A DNA stretch of 64,000 nt from Thraustochytrium sp. TN22 (lineage: Eukaryota > Sar > Bigyra > Thraustochytrida > Thraustochytriidae). The position numbers and the translations under genes are program-made. Shown one piece after another: positions 24,724-35,024 of the stretch. Under the pieces are notes generated by a model, which was given only the letters and a program-made list of their open reading frames with translations, did no database searches and was not told the DNA's origin. The stretch covers positions 56,034 to 120,033 of the forward strand of contig JABLUY010000099.1 in NCBI GenBank assembly GCA_013306675.1, given 5' to 3'. Position 1 is the first letter of the stretch, and every line of letters begins with the position of its first letter.

Positions 24724-26331
24724 ATGGCGGTCTCGCGCGGCGTGCGGACGGTGCAGCGGCGGTGGCTGAGCAGCGCGCGGCGCGGCGCGGTGAGCGGGTC
24801 GGCGCTGAGCGGCGCGGCGCGGCGCCAGACGGCCGCGCCGGCCAGCTCGCTGGCCGCGGCGTCGGCGCTGAGCACCGAGAGCGCGCCGTTCAAGCCGACG
24901 CTGCGCATCGACAACATGAACGAGCACCTGCGCAAGATGGAGTACGCCGTGCGCGGCGAGGTGCCCATCGAGGCCGGCAAGATCTCCAAGCAGCTGCGCG
25001 AGGGCAAGGGCGACCAGTACCCCTTCGACCACGTCCTGCTCTGCAACATCGGCAACCCGCAGGCGGTGGGCACGCCGCCCATCACCTTTTACCGCCAGGT
25101 GCTCTCGCTCGTGGACAACCCGCGCCTGCTCGGCCCGGAGTTCCGCGACGACCTCTCCCGCCTTTACACGCAGGAAGAGATTGAGCGCGCCGAGGACATC
25201 GTCAAGTCCATCCCCGGCGGCTCGGGCGCCTACTCGGACAGCCAGGGCGTCGAGGCCTTCCGCAAGCACGTGGCGGACTTCTTGGAGAAGCGCGACGGCT
25301 ACGAGGCCGACCCGGATCACATCTTCCTCACCAACGGCGCCTCCACCGGCATCCAGCACCTGCTCACGGCGCTTATCGCCGACCCTTCGCACGCCGTGCT
25401 CACGCCCGTGCCGCAGTACCCCATCTACTCGGCGCTCATCGCGCTTCTCAACGGCCAGGCAGAGGGCTACTACCTCGACGAGGAGCGCAGCTGGGCGCTC
25501 ACCGAGGAGGAGCTCGAGCGCGCGCACGCCAACTCCGTCAAGCAGGGCCACAACCCGCGCGCTATGGTCGCCATCAACCCGGGCAACCCCACCGGCAGCG
25601 TCCTCTCTTACGACGACATGGCCAACGTCATTCGCTTCTGCAACAAGCACGAGCTCGTGCTCCTCGCTGACGAGGTCTACCAGGAGAACATCTACAGCGA
25701 CCGCCCCTTTTATTCCTTCAAGCAGGTCATGATGGACATTGGCGTGCCCGTCGAGCTTGCCTCCTTTCACTCCACCAGCAAGGGGTTTCTCGGTGAGTGC
25801 GGTCGCCGCGGCGGCTTCATGGAGCTCTGCAACTTTGACTCCGAGGTCTTTGCTCAGATCGTCAAGCTCGCCTCTGCCTCGCTCTGCTCCAACCTCGACG
25901 GCCAGGTCATGACCGACCTCATGGTGCGCCCGCCCGCGCCCGGCCGCACCCGCGACGCCTTTTTCGCCGAGCGCGACAGCATCATCAACGACCTCAAGGA
26001 CAAGGCCAAGATGGTGCACCGCATGCTCAACGACGTCCCGGGCGTCTCCTGCCAGCCCCTCGACGGCGCCATGTATGCCTTCCCCAGCATTGAGCTCCCC
26101 GACGCCTTTTGCGACGAGGCGCGTCGCCAGGGCAAGGCCCCCGATGCGCTCTACGCGCTCTCGCTTCTCCGCACGACCGGCATCTGCGCCGTTCCGGGTT
26201 CCGGCTTTAACCAGGTTGACGGCACCCACCACATCCGCCTCACCATCCTCCCCGGCGCCGAGGAGCTCGAAAACGCTCTCGGCCGCTTCAAGGACCACCA
26301 TCTCGACCTCAGCAAGAAGTACAGCTCCTGA
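24724..26331 (+). CDS. GPT: Alanine aminotransferase, mitochondrial-type (535 aa)
   Basis: I chose ATG 24724, preceded by a GGCGC-type repeat; upstream in-frame extension is only from TTG. The first 50 or so residues (MAVSRGVRTVQRRWLSSARR...) are Arg/Ser/Ala-rich and lack acids, typical of a mitochondrial presequence. The rest matches class I/II PLP aminotransferases of the alanine aminotransferase type: GSGAYSDSQGVEAFRKHVA, FLTNGASTGIQ, INPGNPTGSVLSYDDM, LADEVYQENIY. The PLP lysine is K353 in STSKGFLGECGRRGGF, a motif diagnostic of ALT. It interconverts alanine plus 2-oxoglutarate with pyruvate plus glutamate. Length fits ALT plus presequence. The GGTGAGTG at 25791 looks like a donor site but lies in this conserved motif, so no intron. 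Confidence 0.95.
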   Translation: MAVSRGVRTVQRRWLSSARRGAVSGSALSGAARRQTAAPASSLAAASALSTESAPFKPTLRIDNMNEHLRKMEYAVRGEVPIEAGKISKQLREGKGDQYPFDHVLLCNIGNPQAVGTPPITFYRQVLSLVDNPRLLGPEFRDDLSRLYTQEEIERAEDIVKSIPGGSGAYSDSQGVEAFRKHVADFLEKRDGYEADPDHIFLTNGASTGIQHLLTALIADPSHAVLTPVPQYPIYSALIALLNGQAEGYYLDEERSWALTEEELERAHANSVKQGHNPRAMVAINPGNPTGSVLSYDDMANVIRFCNKHELVLLADEVYQENIYSDRPFYSFKQVMMDIGVPVELASFHSTSKGFLGECGRRGGFMELCNFDSEVFAQIVKLASASLCSNLDGQVMTDLMVRPPAPGRTRDAFFAERDSIINDLKDKAKMVHRMLNDVPGVSCQPLDGAMYAFPSIELPDAFCDEARRQGKAPDALYALSLLRTTGICAVPGSGFNQVDGTHHIRLTILPGAEELENALGRFKDHHLDLSKKYSS

Positions 26332-26884
26332 GCGAGCCGCGTCCTGTCGAAGCGAGTCATCCGGACCGCTTCTACAGACGTTGAACCGCACGCGCGCTCA
26401 GCGCTGACTGATGATTCTTGAACGAGTAACCTACAAGCCAAAGTTGATGTTGTGAGAGACGCCATCTTGCATCGGAGATTGAGAGTGAGTGACTCAGTGT
26501 CTCACAATTCACGTTGATAGTGACTTGAGTCGAACGGCTGCATGCTCTTATGGTTGGTTGCAACGAGCATTCATTCGAGCGAGCGCACTCCACGAGGTTT
26601 GCTTGGAGCAAGCGTTGGCGCGCTCACGCTCTCTCTCTCTCTCTCTGCTCTAGCTTAGAGCTAACCCTGGCCAACGCAGAAGTGACCCGGAAACTGACCC
26701 GGAATTTCCGTCGAAAGCAAAACGATGCGCCAGCCTAACCACGTCGTAATTCTTAGAAAGACTTTAAGGGCAGCGATCTAGCAAGGCTGTTCACAGAGCT
26801 GCGAAAGCAAATTGGCGGACATGCAGTTCCTGCAAAGTTGAAGGAGTTTGAAGTTGCCTCCTCAGAAAAGGGCCTAATGTGTTT
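26332..26884. other. 3' flank of the aminotransferase
   Basis: 550 bp of more AT-rich DNA with a CT run at 26630-26647; no gene seen. Confidence 0.5.
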
Positions 26885-26900
26885 TAAACCCCTTTTGAGG

Positions 26901-26928
26901 TTTCGGGACCTTTTTGGTACGGTTTAGC
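26901..26928. repeat. Left inverted repeat of the degenerate element
   Basis: Pairs with 28133-28160 in reverse; about 21 of 28 positions agree by eye with one gap. Confidence 0.55.
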
Positions 26929-27049
26929 TAGGTGAAACCAGTAGGACCTCTAGGGCCCGCGCATGGAGTGGTACCGTAGCCGCCGGGCGGCTCTAACAGT
27001 AAGAGCTCCTTGAGAATGGCGTGGACAGCACCGACGACCTGGTTGATGC

Positions 27050-27830
27050 GGAAAGGCTTGTGGGAAAGCCTCCTGCGAGATGAGGGATGGCCAGGTCCCG
27101 ACAGGTGTGGAACGAGACGAAGCACTGCTTGCAGAGTGCCGCATCGCACTTCATGCACCAATGCAGAGTCTTGCGGGGTTCTCAGTTGTGTCGGGGTGCA
27201 ATCGTGCCCTTATTGATGTGCTTCTCGCACGTCATGCAGCACTTGATGCAGCGGCGCCGCGACTTGGCCCTAGTTTGGAAGTGGTTGTCGTGGCTTCAGT
27301 TTGCCAGGAGACCTTGGAGCCGCGTGGAGCGATACTTGCCCTCCGGGCCACCTGAGATCAACTGCGCGATTGCTGGCGTGTCTGAGATGGCAACAGCTGA
27401 TGATGAGCAGGTTCCTGACTCGCTCGAGCACGTCTGCGCACTCCGTTTGCGCATTCTTGAGCAGGACTTCGCCACTTGGGTTGTACTCCAGCTCGACTGA
27501 GTCCATGCTGTGGAGCCCATTGTGGTACGCGGAGCCACGCGCCGTGTAGAAGTGAAAGCATCAGTCGCCACGGCCCTCCAACTCGGCCACGACACCGCTG
27601 ATTCTTCTAGTTCGCTCTCTTTAGAGCTGACAGACATGTCGTCCTCGTCGAGGAGTGCGTCGAGCTCATCTGTCGCGCCACTGTCGTCAAGCAGGTCCTC
27701 GTGCGCCGCAGCGGTCGCCACCAGGCCGCCGCTTCGCCATGGCCATTCGCTGCATGGGCGCTCGCGTGGCCTCTGCACAGGCCTGCACAGGACCTCGTGC
27801 TTCCTGGGCAAGCGCGCTGGCGCGGCAGCA
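27050..27830 (-). pseudogene. Broken piggyBac-like transposase remnant
   Basis: Reading the minus strand, an acidic N-terminal-like segment (DDSGATDELDALLDEDD near 27690-27640) is followed, with frameshifts, by YHNGLHSMDSVELEYN (about 27530-27485) and then by a Cys-rich tail at about 27260-27090: RRRCIKCCMTCEKH, an in-frame stop at about 27180, and TLHWCMKCDAALCKQCFVSF ending HT. The C-x2-C ... C-x2-C ... LC-x2-CF-x3-HT pattern is that of the C-terminal zinc finger of piggyBac transposases. The DDE catalytic core is not found, so it is deleted internally or unrecognisable. Nonfunctional. Identification is from the tail only. Confidence 0.5.
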
Positions 27831-28132
27831 GCCGCGCGCTTCCTGCGGCCCGCCCGGAGTGCTGCGGCCCAGCAATGCCGCTCTGTACGAGCGTCGCGAC
27901 GTGCGAAGCGCGGTCGTTAGGCTACATGGTGAGACTCGATCAAGTTGCGGCACCTAACGGCGGGCGCTGTGCGCCCTGCTATGGCGAGGAGTACCGCTGC
28001 GTCTCGGGGGGGCAGGCCACACCAGTCTCACTCGCCGAGACCAAGGGAAAACTAAAAAGTAGGTTGTCCAAAGACAGCACTGATTTTCGGGGCTTCCGCG
28101 ACACGGACGCTGCCCCCCAATCGTACTAAATT

Positions 28133-28160
28133 CTAGTACCGGTACGAAAATGACCCGAAA
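28133..28160. repeat. Right inverted repeat of the degenerate element
   Basis: ctagtaccggtacgaaaatg...; reverse complement matches 26901-26928. It contains the internal palindrome taccggta. Confidence 0.55.
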
Positions 28161-28310
28161 ATCTAGCCAGGGCTAAGTAGCAACAAGCAAACCCCCTCAA
28201 GCTGCTGACAAAAGAGTGCGCGTTGTCAAAGCATTGCCAACGCCGCGGCGCAGCGCAGATACGGGCGCGGGCGCGGGCGCATCCGCTGGGAGCCGCGTGG
28301 CCGGCGCCCC

Positions 28311-29180
28311 ATGGACTTCCTCGCCATGCTGCGCGAGGAAAAGCGCAAGGCGGGCCTGCTGGATGCTGGGCGCACCCCAAAGGCCGCCAAGGATGCCGTC
28401 GCCCAGGATAACGCCGCCACAGACGCAGACGTAGCCACGGGCACCACGACGAGAGCACAGCGTGCCTTCAAGTTCACGCCACCACCGTTCGAGCATGAGA
28501 CGCTAAGCGGCGAGCGCAGGTGCCTCGCGGAAGGACTCCAGCGCTGGCGCGTGAATGGCAACTTACGCGACGTCTTCTACGTGCCAGACTTCGTCAGCGA
28601 GCAGGAGGAAGCAGATATGCTTACGCAAGTCAATGCAGCACCCTGGAAAGACATCCGCTGTCGCCGTCTGCAATGTCACCAGCGGCATGAGGCTGGTCTG
28701 CCGCCGTGGCTCGAGGTGCTCGCGACCGCCCTCGTCCGCGCGGGCATCTTTCCGGCCGAGATCGAGCCTGACCACGCCCTCATCAACGAGTACCTGCCGG
28801 GCCAGGGCATCCTGGGACACACGGATGGTCCTGCCTACCACGATTTGGTAGCCTGCCTCTCGCTTGGGTCAAGCGCCACGCTTTCCTTCACGGAGCGCCT
28901 CACGACTGATGAAATCGGCTCGCGCGAGCCGCTGCTCCTGTGCAAGCTCCTGCTGCGCCCTCGCAGCCTCGTCGTGTTTACCGCAGATGCCTATGCCCGT
29001 GCCCTGCACAGCGTGCCTGCGCTACATGACGAGGAGATCTGCGAAGACGTGGCCAATCTCGATGCAGCTGGAGCTCGCGCGGGCGATCGCTTCGCGCGTA
29101 CCACGCGCGTCTCCATCACCATGCGCACAGAGAACCATGCGCCGACGGGCCAGAGTCGGCCAACAGCGCTTGCGAGCTGA
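28311..29180 (+). CDS. ALKBH6: AlkB homologue 6-like Fe(II)/2-oxoglutarate dioxygenase (289 aa)
   Basis: ATG 28311 (MDFLAMLREEKRKAGLLDAG) is the first ATG of the frame. After a variable N-terminus the body matches ALKBH6: FYVPDFVSEQEEADML, LPPWLEVL, HALINEYLPGQGILGHTDGP, then LVACLSLGSSATLSF. Predicted iron ligands are H170 and D172 (HTD) and H233 (ALHSVP); R266 and R272 in TRVSITMR fit the 2-oxoglutarate-binding arginine. ALKBH6 is a member of the AlkB oxidative demethylase family; its substrate is not settled. Oddity: the segment usually reading RRLQ-N-W-G-G is RRLQCHQRHEAG here. It begins 150 bp from the piggyBac relic and ends 17 bp before the GATGC array. Confidence 0.88.
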   Translation: MDFLAMLREEKRKAGLLDAGRTPKAAKDAVAQDNAATDADVATGTTTRAQRAFKFTPPPFEHETLSGERRCLAEGLQRWRVNGNLRDVFYVPDFVSEQEEADMLTQVNAAPWKDIRCRRLQCHQRHEAGLPPWLEVLATALVRAGIFPAEIEPDHALINEYLPGQGILGHTDGPAYHDLVACLSLGSSATLSFTERLTTDEIGSREPLLLCKLLLRPRSLVVFTADAYARALHSVPALHDEEICEDVANLDAAGARAGDRFARTTRVSITMRTENHAPTGQSRPTALAS

Positions 29181-29196
29181 TGTGGCGCGATGCAAT

Positions 29197-29464
29197 ACGA
29201 TGCGATGCGATGCGATGCGATGCGATGCGATGCGATGCGATGCGATGCGATGCGATGCGATGCGATGCGATGCGATGCGATGCGATGCGATGCGATGCGA
29301 TGCGATGCGATGCGATGCGATGCGATGCGATGCGATGCGATGCGATGCGATGCGATGCGATGCGATGCGATGCCGATGCGATGCGATGCGATGCGATGCG
29401 ATGCGATGCGATGCGATGCGATGCGATGCCATGCGATGCCATGCCATGCCATGCCATGCCATGC
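29197..29464. repeat. GATGC pentanucleotide array, about 53 copies
   Basis: Nearly perfect tandem 5-bp repeat in the immediate 3' flank of the ALKBH6-like gene. One extra C at about 29374 shifts the phase, and the last six or so units have changed from GATGC to CATGC, showing directional drift at the right end. It is open in several frames (M-R-C-D-A) but is not a gene. Confidence 0.97.
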
Positions 29465-30106
29465 ATGCGGCCAGGAACGTCAAAGGTGAGGCTAGCGTGT
29501 TGCATGCATGGATAAGACGGCTCGCGTCGCGATTCACGCCTGACTGGCAACATCATGCGGAGTTCTCCCGAGGACGGTCGAAAATCGGCGTGATGGCAAA
29601 CCGAGATTCGCGTGTTGAGAATGCGATTCGAAGGTGTCGATGATCGTTGAGCTCACCCGGCAAAACCTATTCCGCGAAACCCATCGCCGTGGCAAGCTGG
29701 CAAGCTGGCAAGCTGGCAAGCTGAGATGAGGCCTGGTCACTTGGCTTCATGTTCAAGGCATCTGTGTCGAGTGCAAGTAATTTTATCTGCGAAGAGTGTA
29801 CGCCGACGTGGCTATGTACGGCTGCCTCGCCTGGGCCGCTTTGCTTCGCACTCTTTGTGCGTGCCTGCCTCGTCTGGCTCGATTCGCTCTCTTTCTTGTG
29901 TGCCTTCCCAACATGCACTGCTCAAAAGCTCAAAAGCGGAAAATGTTACCCAAGACTATTTATGTGACTAAGAGGAACGTCTCTGGCAATGTGACTCTCG
30001 CTTCCGCGGCGCCGTTGGCCGCCTCTGCGCGCCTTTGCATCGGCCTCTGGTTCCTGCCCGCAGCACCTGGTGCGTGGGTGTGTGTGTGGGGTTGTCCTCA
30101 CTCGGC
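29465..30106. other. Intergenic region between two facing genes
   Basis: Holds an 8-bp tandem repeat (ggcaagct, four copies, 29691-29722). No gene seen. Both flanking genes end here, so it contains their 3' untranslated regions. Confidence 0.5.
29691..29722. repeat. Four copies of an 8-bp repeat (ggcaagct)
   Basis: Perfect tandem copies in noncoding DNA. Confidence 0.85.
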
Positions 30107-31573
30107 TTACTCAAAAACCGGGTAAGAGGCGCCCAGGAGAAGGCCGCACTCACCACCACGCACGTGCTTGCCGCGCTGAATGAGGATGAAGCCGTTCATG
30201 CCCCAGGTGGGCCCCCAGGAGTTCTTGACCTTCCAGTACTTGGTGCCGTCGAGGGTGCCGTAGCCGACGGCGAGCACGCCGTGGTCGAGGCGGTGGCCGC
30301 AGCTGCCGGTGAGAACACCCTTGCGGTAGAACTGGAAGGCGAGCTGGTCCGCCTCAATGCCAAGCGCAACGGGGCGCTGCGCAACGGCCTCCTCGAGGGA
30401 CTGCTCGACGTTCTGGACATCGACGAAGCTGGAGGGCGCGCTGCCGTCGACAGGGGTGCAGCTGGAGATCTTGCACGTGCGCGAAGAAAAGCCCGAGCCG
30501 GAGGTGTACGGGTAGTCGTCCTCGGAGCAGAGGCCGCCGTTCTTCATGATGAACTGGTAGGCGTAGTTCATGTTGCCGCCGTTGCAGCCCTGGTCAACGT
30601 GGTCGCAGCTCACGAGCTCCTGCTCCGAGAAGGACATGAGCGTACCGGTCTTGAGGTAGTAGGCACCCTCGAGTGCGCCGGTGGTAGCAAAGCTCCAGCA
30701 GCTGCCGCAAGAGCCCTGGTTCTTGACCGGGGTGACGGCGCCCTTTGCGACCCAGTCAACCTCATCCGGGATGTCCGTGAGGCCGAGGGTGTCCACGTCA
30801 AGCTGGTAGAAGTCACGGTGCACCGTGGCGTTGGGGATGCCGCCGGCCGGCCCGTTGAGGCCAAAGTGCGTAGCGGCGAACTCCTCCTGCGTCAGGTGCG
30901 CAAACTCGTTGAGCGCCAGCGTGTAGGTGTTGCCCTCCTTGTTGCGCACGGCGACGGCCTCGAGGTTCTCGGCAAAGTTGCGCATGCGCTGGAGGAGCTC
31001 CTTGGAGGAGAACTTGAGGCCAAAGGAACGCGCCCACTTGTCAAAGAGGAACTCGAGCTCCTCGCGGGCCAGCGTCAGCTCGCGGTCGCCCTCGGCCGAG
31101 GCGCGCAGCACCTGCTCGCCCTGAGCCGCGGCCTTGCGCTCCACCTGAACGCCCGAGGCCTCCACGCAGGTGAGCTGGGCGCCGTTGTGGTCGTTGACAA
31201 TCACCTTGATGCTCGTCTCAAAGCCCGCGGGCATGGCCGCCGGCAGCGTCAGCCACAGCAGGCTCTTGGTCACCTGATGCGCCGGCACGTGGCAAGAGGT
31301 CACCTCGCACAGCTCGAACATCTCGTGCGCCACCTTGACGCCCTCCACGTCCACCTCCACGCGCACATGGCCCTTGCCCACGGCGCGGTTCGGCTTCTGC
31401 ACCAGCTCCACCGAGATCTTCTCGCCCGCCACCGCGAACTCCGGCAGGATCACATCCTCAATCCCGAAATCGTTGAGCGCGTCCGAGCACACCTCAAACG
31501 AGACCGCGCCCTGCGCGCCCACCACCGCGCCGGCCACGGCCAGCACCGTCCACAGCGTCTTCATGCCCGTCAT
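30107..31573 (-). CDS. Secreted ML-domain/papain-family cysteine protease fusion (488 aa)
   Basis: ATG 31573 opens a signal peptide (MTGMKTLWTVLAVAGAVVGA, cleavage near residue 23). Residues 24-145 look like an ML (MD-2/NPC2-like) lipid-binding domain, with cysteines C29, C89, C94 and C136 spaced as for its disulfides. Residues about 168-235 are an I29-type inhibitory propeptide (LEFLFDKWARSFGLKF ... LALNEFAHLTQEEF). The mature C1A peptidase starts near residue 268 (IPDEVDWVAKGAV). The active site is intact: Q286, C292 in NQGSCGSCWSF, H431 in LDHGVLAVGYGT, N451 in KNSWGPTWG. It is probably lysosomal or extracellular. ML plus papain in one chain is unusual; the lipid-binding part could target the protease to membranes or lipid substrates. 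No intron. Confidence 0.92.
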   Translation of the reverse strand: MTGMKTLWTVLAVAGAVVGAQGAVSFEVCSDALNDFGIEDVILPEFAVAGEKISVELVQKPNRAVGKGHVRVEVDVEGVKVAHEMFELCEVTSCHVPAHQVTKSLLWLTLPAAMPAGFETSIKVIVNDHNGAQLTCVEASGVQVERKAAAQGEQVLRASAEGDRELTLAREELEFLFDKWARSFGLKFSSKELLQRMRNFAENLEAVAVRNKEGNTYTLALNEFAHLTQEEFAATHFGLNGPAGGIPNATVHRDFYQLDVDTLGLTDIPDEVDWVAKGAVTPVKNQGSCGSCWSFATTGALEGAYYLKTGTLMSFSEQELVSCDHVDQGCNGGNMNYAYQFIMKNGGLCSEDDYPYTSGSGFSSRTCKISSCTPVDGSAPSSFVDVQNVEQSLEEAVAQRPVALGIEADQLAFQFYRKGVLTGSCGHRLDHGVLAVGYGTLDGTKYWKVKNSWGPTWGMNGFILIQRGKHVRGGECGLLLGASYPVFE

Positions 31574-32997
31574 CGTCCTTTTCCCTGCGCCCAGCCGTCA
31601 GTTAGTCTTCTCTTTCTCTCTTCGCTTCGCTCGCCTTCGTGGCGCCGTTGGCCCGGCCACCCAGCCAGGGCCCGCGCCCGGAAGGCTGGCCGGCCGGCGC
31701 CGCGGTGGAGCGCGCCGCCAAGGGCACCGTGCCGCCGCGCCGCACCGCGCTCCGCCACGCTTCGCCGCGCTTCGCCGCCGCCGCCGCCGCCAAGACCACC
31801 TACTACCTCGGCGTCTCGATCGCGCGCGAGTTGACGCTTTTTGGAGTTTGCCTTCGCTGCGCGGTCTCTGCGGGCCAGGATCTTTCCCCGCCGCGCGCTG
31901 CGGGGCGCCGCCCCCCACGCCGGGGCCAGTCGCCGCCCCCCCTGCAGCCTCTGACGCCGCCACCTGCACTGCGGGAACTGCGCGTGGGACGGAAGCTCAG
32001 GGCGCGGCCTGTGCTGCGCTCCCCTCTTTGCCACTGGGTTGCCAAATTGGGGCGGTGGCTGGATCGGCACTGGGCGCGTGGCAGGGGGAAGCCGCGGAGA
32101 GTTGCAAAACAGAGCGGGCTGGACTCGGAGGGCTGCGGGAGGATTTGGGGGACAGGGAGCGGCGGGCAGAGGGGCGCGCGGCGCGCGGCGGGGGGGCGGG
32201 TCTCTGCCGCGCTCGTTCGAGCGCCTCGCTGCTCCACGTTAACGATGCCAGAATCGGAATCGAGCAACGAAGCCCGAGACGTTCTTCAACTTGCTTGGCA
32301 AGGCAAGGCACTGCAAGCCGATCACGTGGCCTCGTCGCGAGCCGCCAGCCGGCGCGTCTCGAAGCCGCCGGCCAGCTCGCTGCCAGGCCGCCTGGCGCGC
32401 GCGAGCTGAGAGTCGTTGCCGAGGCCACGGTGGCGGCGACCTCGCGACTGGCAGCCGCCGCGGAACCTCATGTCAACTTGTCCATGCCGGCGGCGGGCGG
32501 ACTTCCAGCAGCCAGGCGCTCGTGCCGCGCCGGCGGCCGCAGCGAAGCAACACTGCCAGCACGCGGCGCCGGCGGCGCTCGGGTTCCGCCGCGTGGCCAC
32601 CGTGCGGAACCGCGGGAGTCGAGTGACGAGAAGATAGCAAAATGCACGTGAAGTGGCCCGACGCGTGCGATGCGCAGGGTGGGCCGGCGCGCAGGGTGGG
32701 CCGGCGCCCGGCTGGGCTTGAGATCTCTCCTTGTCCATCAGTTGCTCTTGGCCTGGGCGATTTGAACTCAATGATCATGCCAGGCTGGGCTTTAGATTCT
32801 TGTTGATCGCTCGCTCGTGGTGGAGAGCGGCGCGACTTGCGAGATGTAACGAAAGATCCAATGCAGAATCATGTTCACGCGCGACTTACGAGATCAAACG
32901 CAAGATCAAATGCAAGATCACGTTTACGTACATAGCCCCGGCGTAGAGACAAATGCGCAGGGCTCGGGTCTGTCTTTTGTCGAAGCTCAGGCTTTTC
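31574..32997. other. Gene-free region upstream of the ML-papain gene
   Basis: 1.4 kb, GC-rich, with AT-richer DNA at 32720-32970, which is the 3' flank of the polyQ gene. ORFs are Arg/Ala-rich shadows. No domain seen. Confidence 0.5.
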
Positions 32998-34547
32998 TCA
33001 AGTGTGCTCGTGGGCATTGAGGAGACCATCACGCAAAACGACACGGGCGTACAGGGCAAGGAGTGGGAGCATGTTTTGCGGAGGAGAGTGCTGCAGTGCG
33101 CCGAGGGAGTCGTCAAGGGCAGCGCTGAGCGCCGCGACATGCTTGGCAAGGACCTCTGGCGAGGCGGAGGAAGTAGACGGGGTCAGGGACGCGTGGTGCT
33201 CGTCCTTGTTGGCGAGAGCGCGCAGCGCACGGCTGTAGTAGGCGCCGAGGTTGAGCTGCGGCGAGTGTGCCGGGAGGCGGCAGAGGGTGAGGTCGCCGCC
33301 CGAGGCGCGCAGGAGGGCGCAGAGCGCCGCGGCGTCCGGGAGCTGGGCGAAGGCGGCGTCGTTATCGTCCGTGGAGGGCGCGTCCTGGTCGGCGCGGCCC
33401 TCGACAACCAGGACGACCTTCTTGCCAAGCAGGCTGGCGCGACGCTCGGGCGACTGCAAGAGCGAGGCGCAGAGCTCGTTGAGGAAGGAGAGGCGGTCCA
33501 TCTGGCCGTACGCCGCGCGGATGAGCGCCTGGCGCCGCAGCGACACGGGCCGGGCCGCGAAGCGCCGGCCCAGAAGCACGCCGTCATGCGCGTGCACAGC
33601 GAGCGCCACGTGCGCCCGGTAGATGTGGTAGACGCCAGCGGTCTGAATCTGTTGCGCCAACGCCCCCGCGTTGGAGCCACCGGCCGGCTTGTGCGCTTCC
33701 TGTGGGTCCATGGCGCAGAAGAAGGGCGTCTCCTTGACAAAGGCCACGTAGTGGTCCTCGCTCTGCAGCATCTGTGACATTGCCTTGGCAAACCCGAGGC
33801 GCTCCGCCATGACCTCGGCGCTGTTGCTCAGCGCCGCCGTGGCGGCCGCAGCAGGTGAGACGGCCAACTTCCACGTGAAGAAGCGCCGCGTCAGCCACCG
33901 CTGCACCGTCGTGCGGCTCCGGATGCGCTGCTTTGTGTACAACAGCTTGGCGTGCGGAAGCGCGTCCAGCAGCTCCATGCGCACGTGCCCGCCCGGCTGT
34001 CGCTCTGCCTCCGCCAGCGTCAGCCCGCTGTCGCCCTTGGCCTCCTCCGCCACCAGCAGCCGCCGCGCCAGCTCCTCGTTCACGCGCAGTCGCGCCTCAT
34101 CCAGCGGCGCGAACGGGTCCTCGTCCATGTACCGCGTTAGCTCCTCCATCATCCACTCCTGCATCTTGTACGGCCCGGTCTTGTGTTGGTCATGCCGGCG
34201 GTCCCGCGCCGCCTGCTGCCTGCCCATTTTGCGTGCGCGCTTGCACAGGCTGTCCGCCGTGCCGCGGGGCATGCCCAGGAGGTCGGCGATGCCGTGCCTC
34301 GCGCTCGGGCCGTGCGCGGCGTCCGCCTTGAGCACCAGGTCCTTTTCCCAGTTCTTGTAGGACTTGCGCTGCTGCGTTTGGTGAGCGGACGCCTTGCCTT
34401 TGGGCTGCTTTGGCTGCTGTTGCGTTGCCGGTTGTTCTTGTTCCTGCTCCTGCTCCTGCTCCAGCTGCTTGTTGATGCTGCGACCACTCAGCTGCTGTTG
34501 CAGGAGTTGCTGCAAAAGCTGCTGCATTTGATGCGGCTGCAACGTGG

Positions 34548-34606
<59 letters not shown>

Positions 34607-34885
34607 ATTTGCGGCTGCTGCATTTGCGGGTGCATCTGCGGCTGCTGCTGCAAAGGCTGCTGCTGATGCGGCTGATGGGGCTGCGCGAGCGCGAGCGCCA
34701 ACGGCTGCTCCTGGCTCTGCGGCTGCGGCTGCGGCCCGGTCGCTTGCAGCGGCATGTGGAGGAGCTGCTGCATGGACAGTAGCTGCTGCAGCTGCAATGG
34801 CTGCTGCTGCAATGGCTGCTGCTGCAACGGCTGTTGCTGTTGCTGTTGATGCTGCTGCTGCGGCTGCTGCTGCAATGGCTGCTGC

Positions 34886-34964
<79 letters not shown>

Positions 34965-34978
34965 GCATGAGCTGCAAC

Positions 34979-35024
<46 letters not shown>

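Larger units (their letters stand above)
26885..28165 (-). mobile_element. Degenerate piggyBac-like element with imperfect terminal inverted repeats
   Basis: Imperfect inverted repeats bound a 1.3-kb block: 26901-26928 (tttcgggacctttttggtac...) and, reversed, 28133-28160 (tttcgggtcattttcgtacc...). The match extends outward as A-x-CCC about 15 bp from the shared TTTCGGG; a TTAA lies at 26884-26887 on the left, with only a TTAG-like counterpart on the right. Inside, on the minus strand, is a broken transposase relic. Assignment to piggyBac rests on the zinc-finger tail and the TTAA, and is moderate. Confidence 0.5.

Noticed and set aside
25791-25800. GGTGAGTG as a splice donor in the aminotransferase
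   Set aside because: It lies within the conserved PLP-lysine motif GFLGECGRRGG, and the frame continues properly.
29180-29515. ORFs of M-R-C-D-A or S-H-R-I-A repeats
   Set aside because: Any frame across the GATGC array stays open; no real protein.
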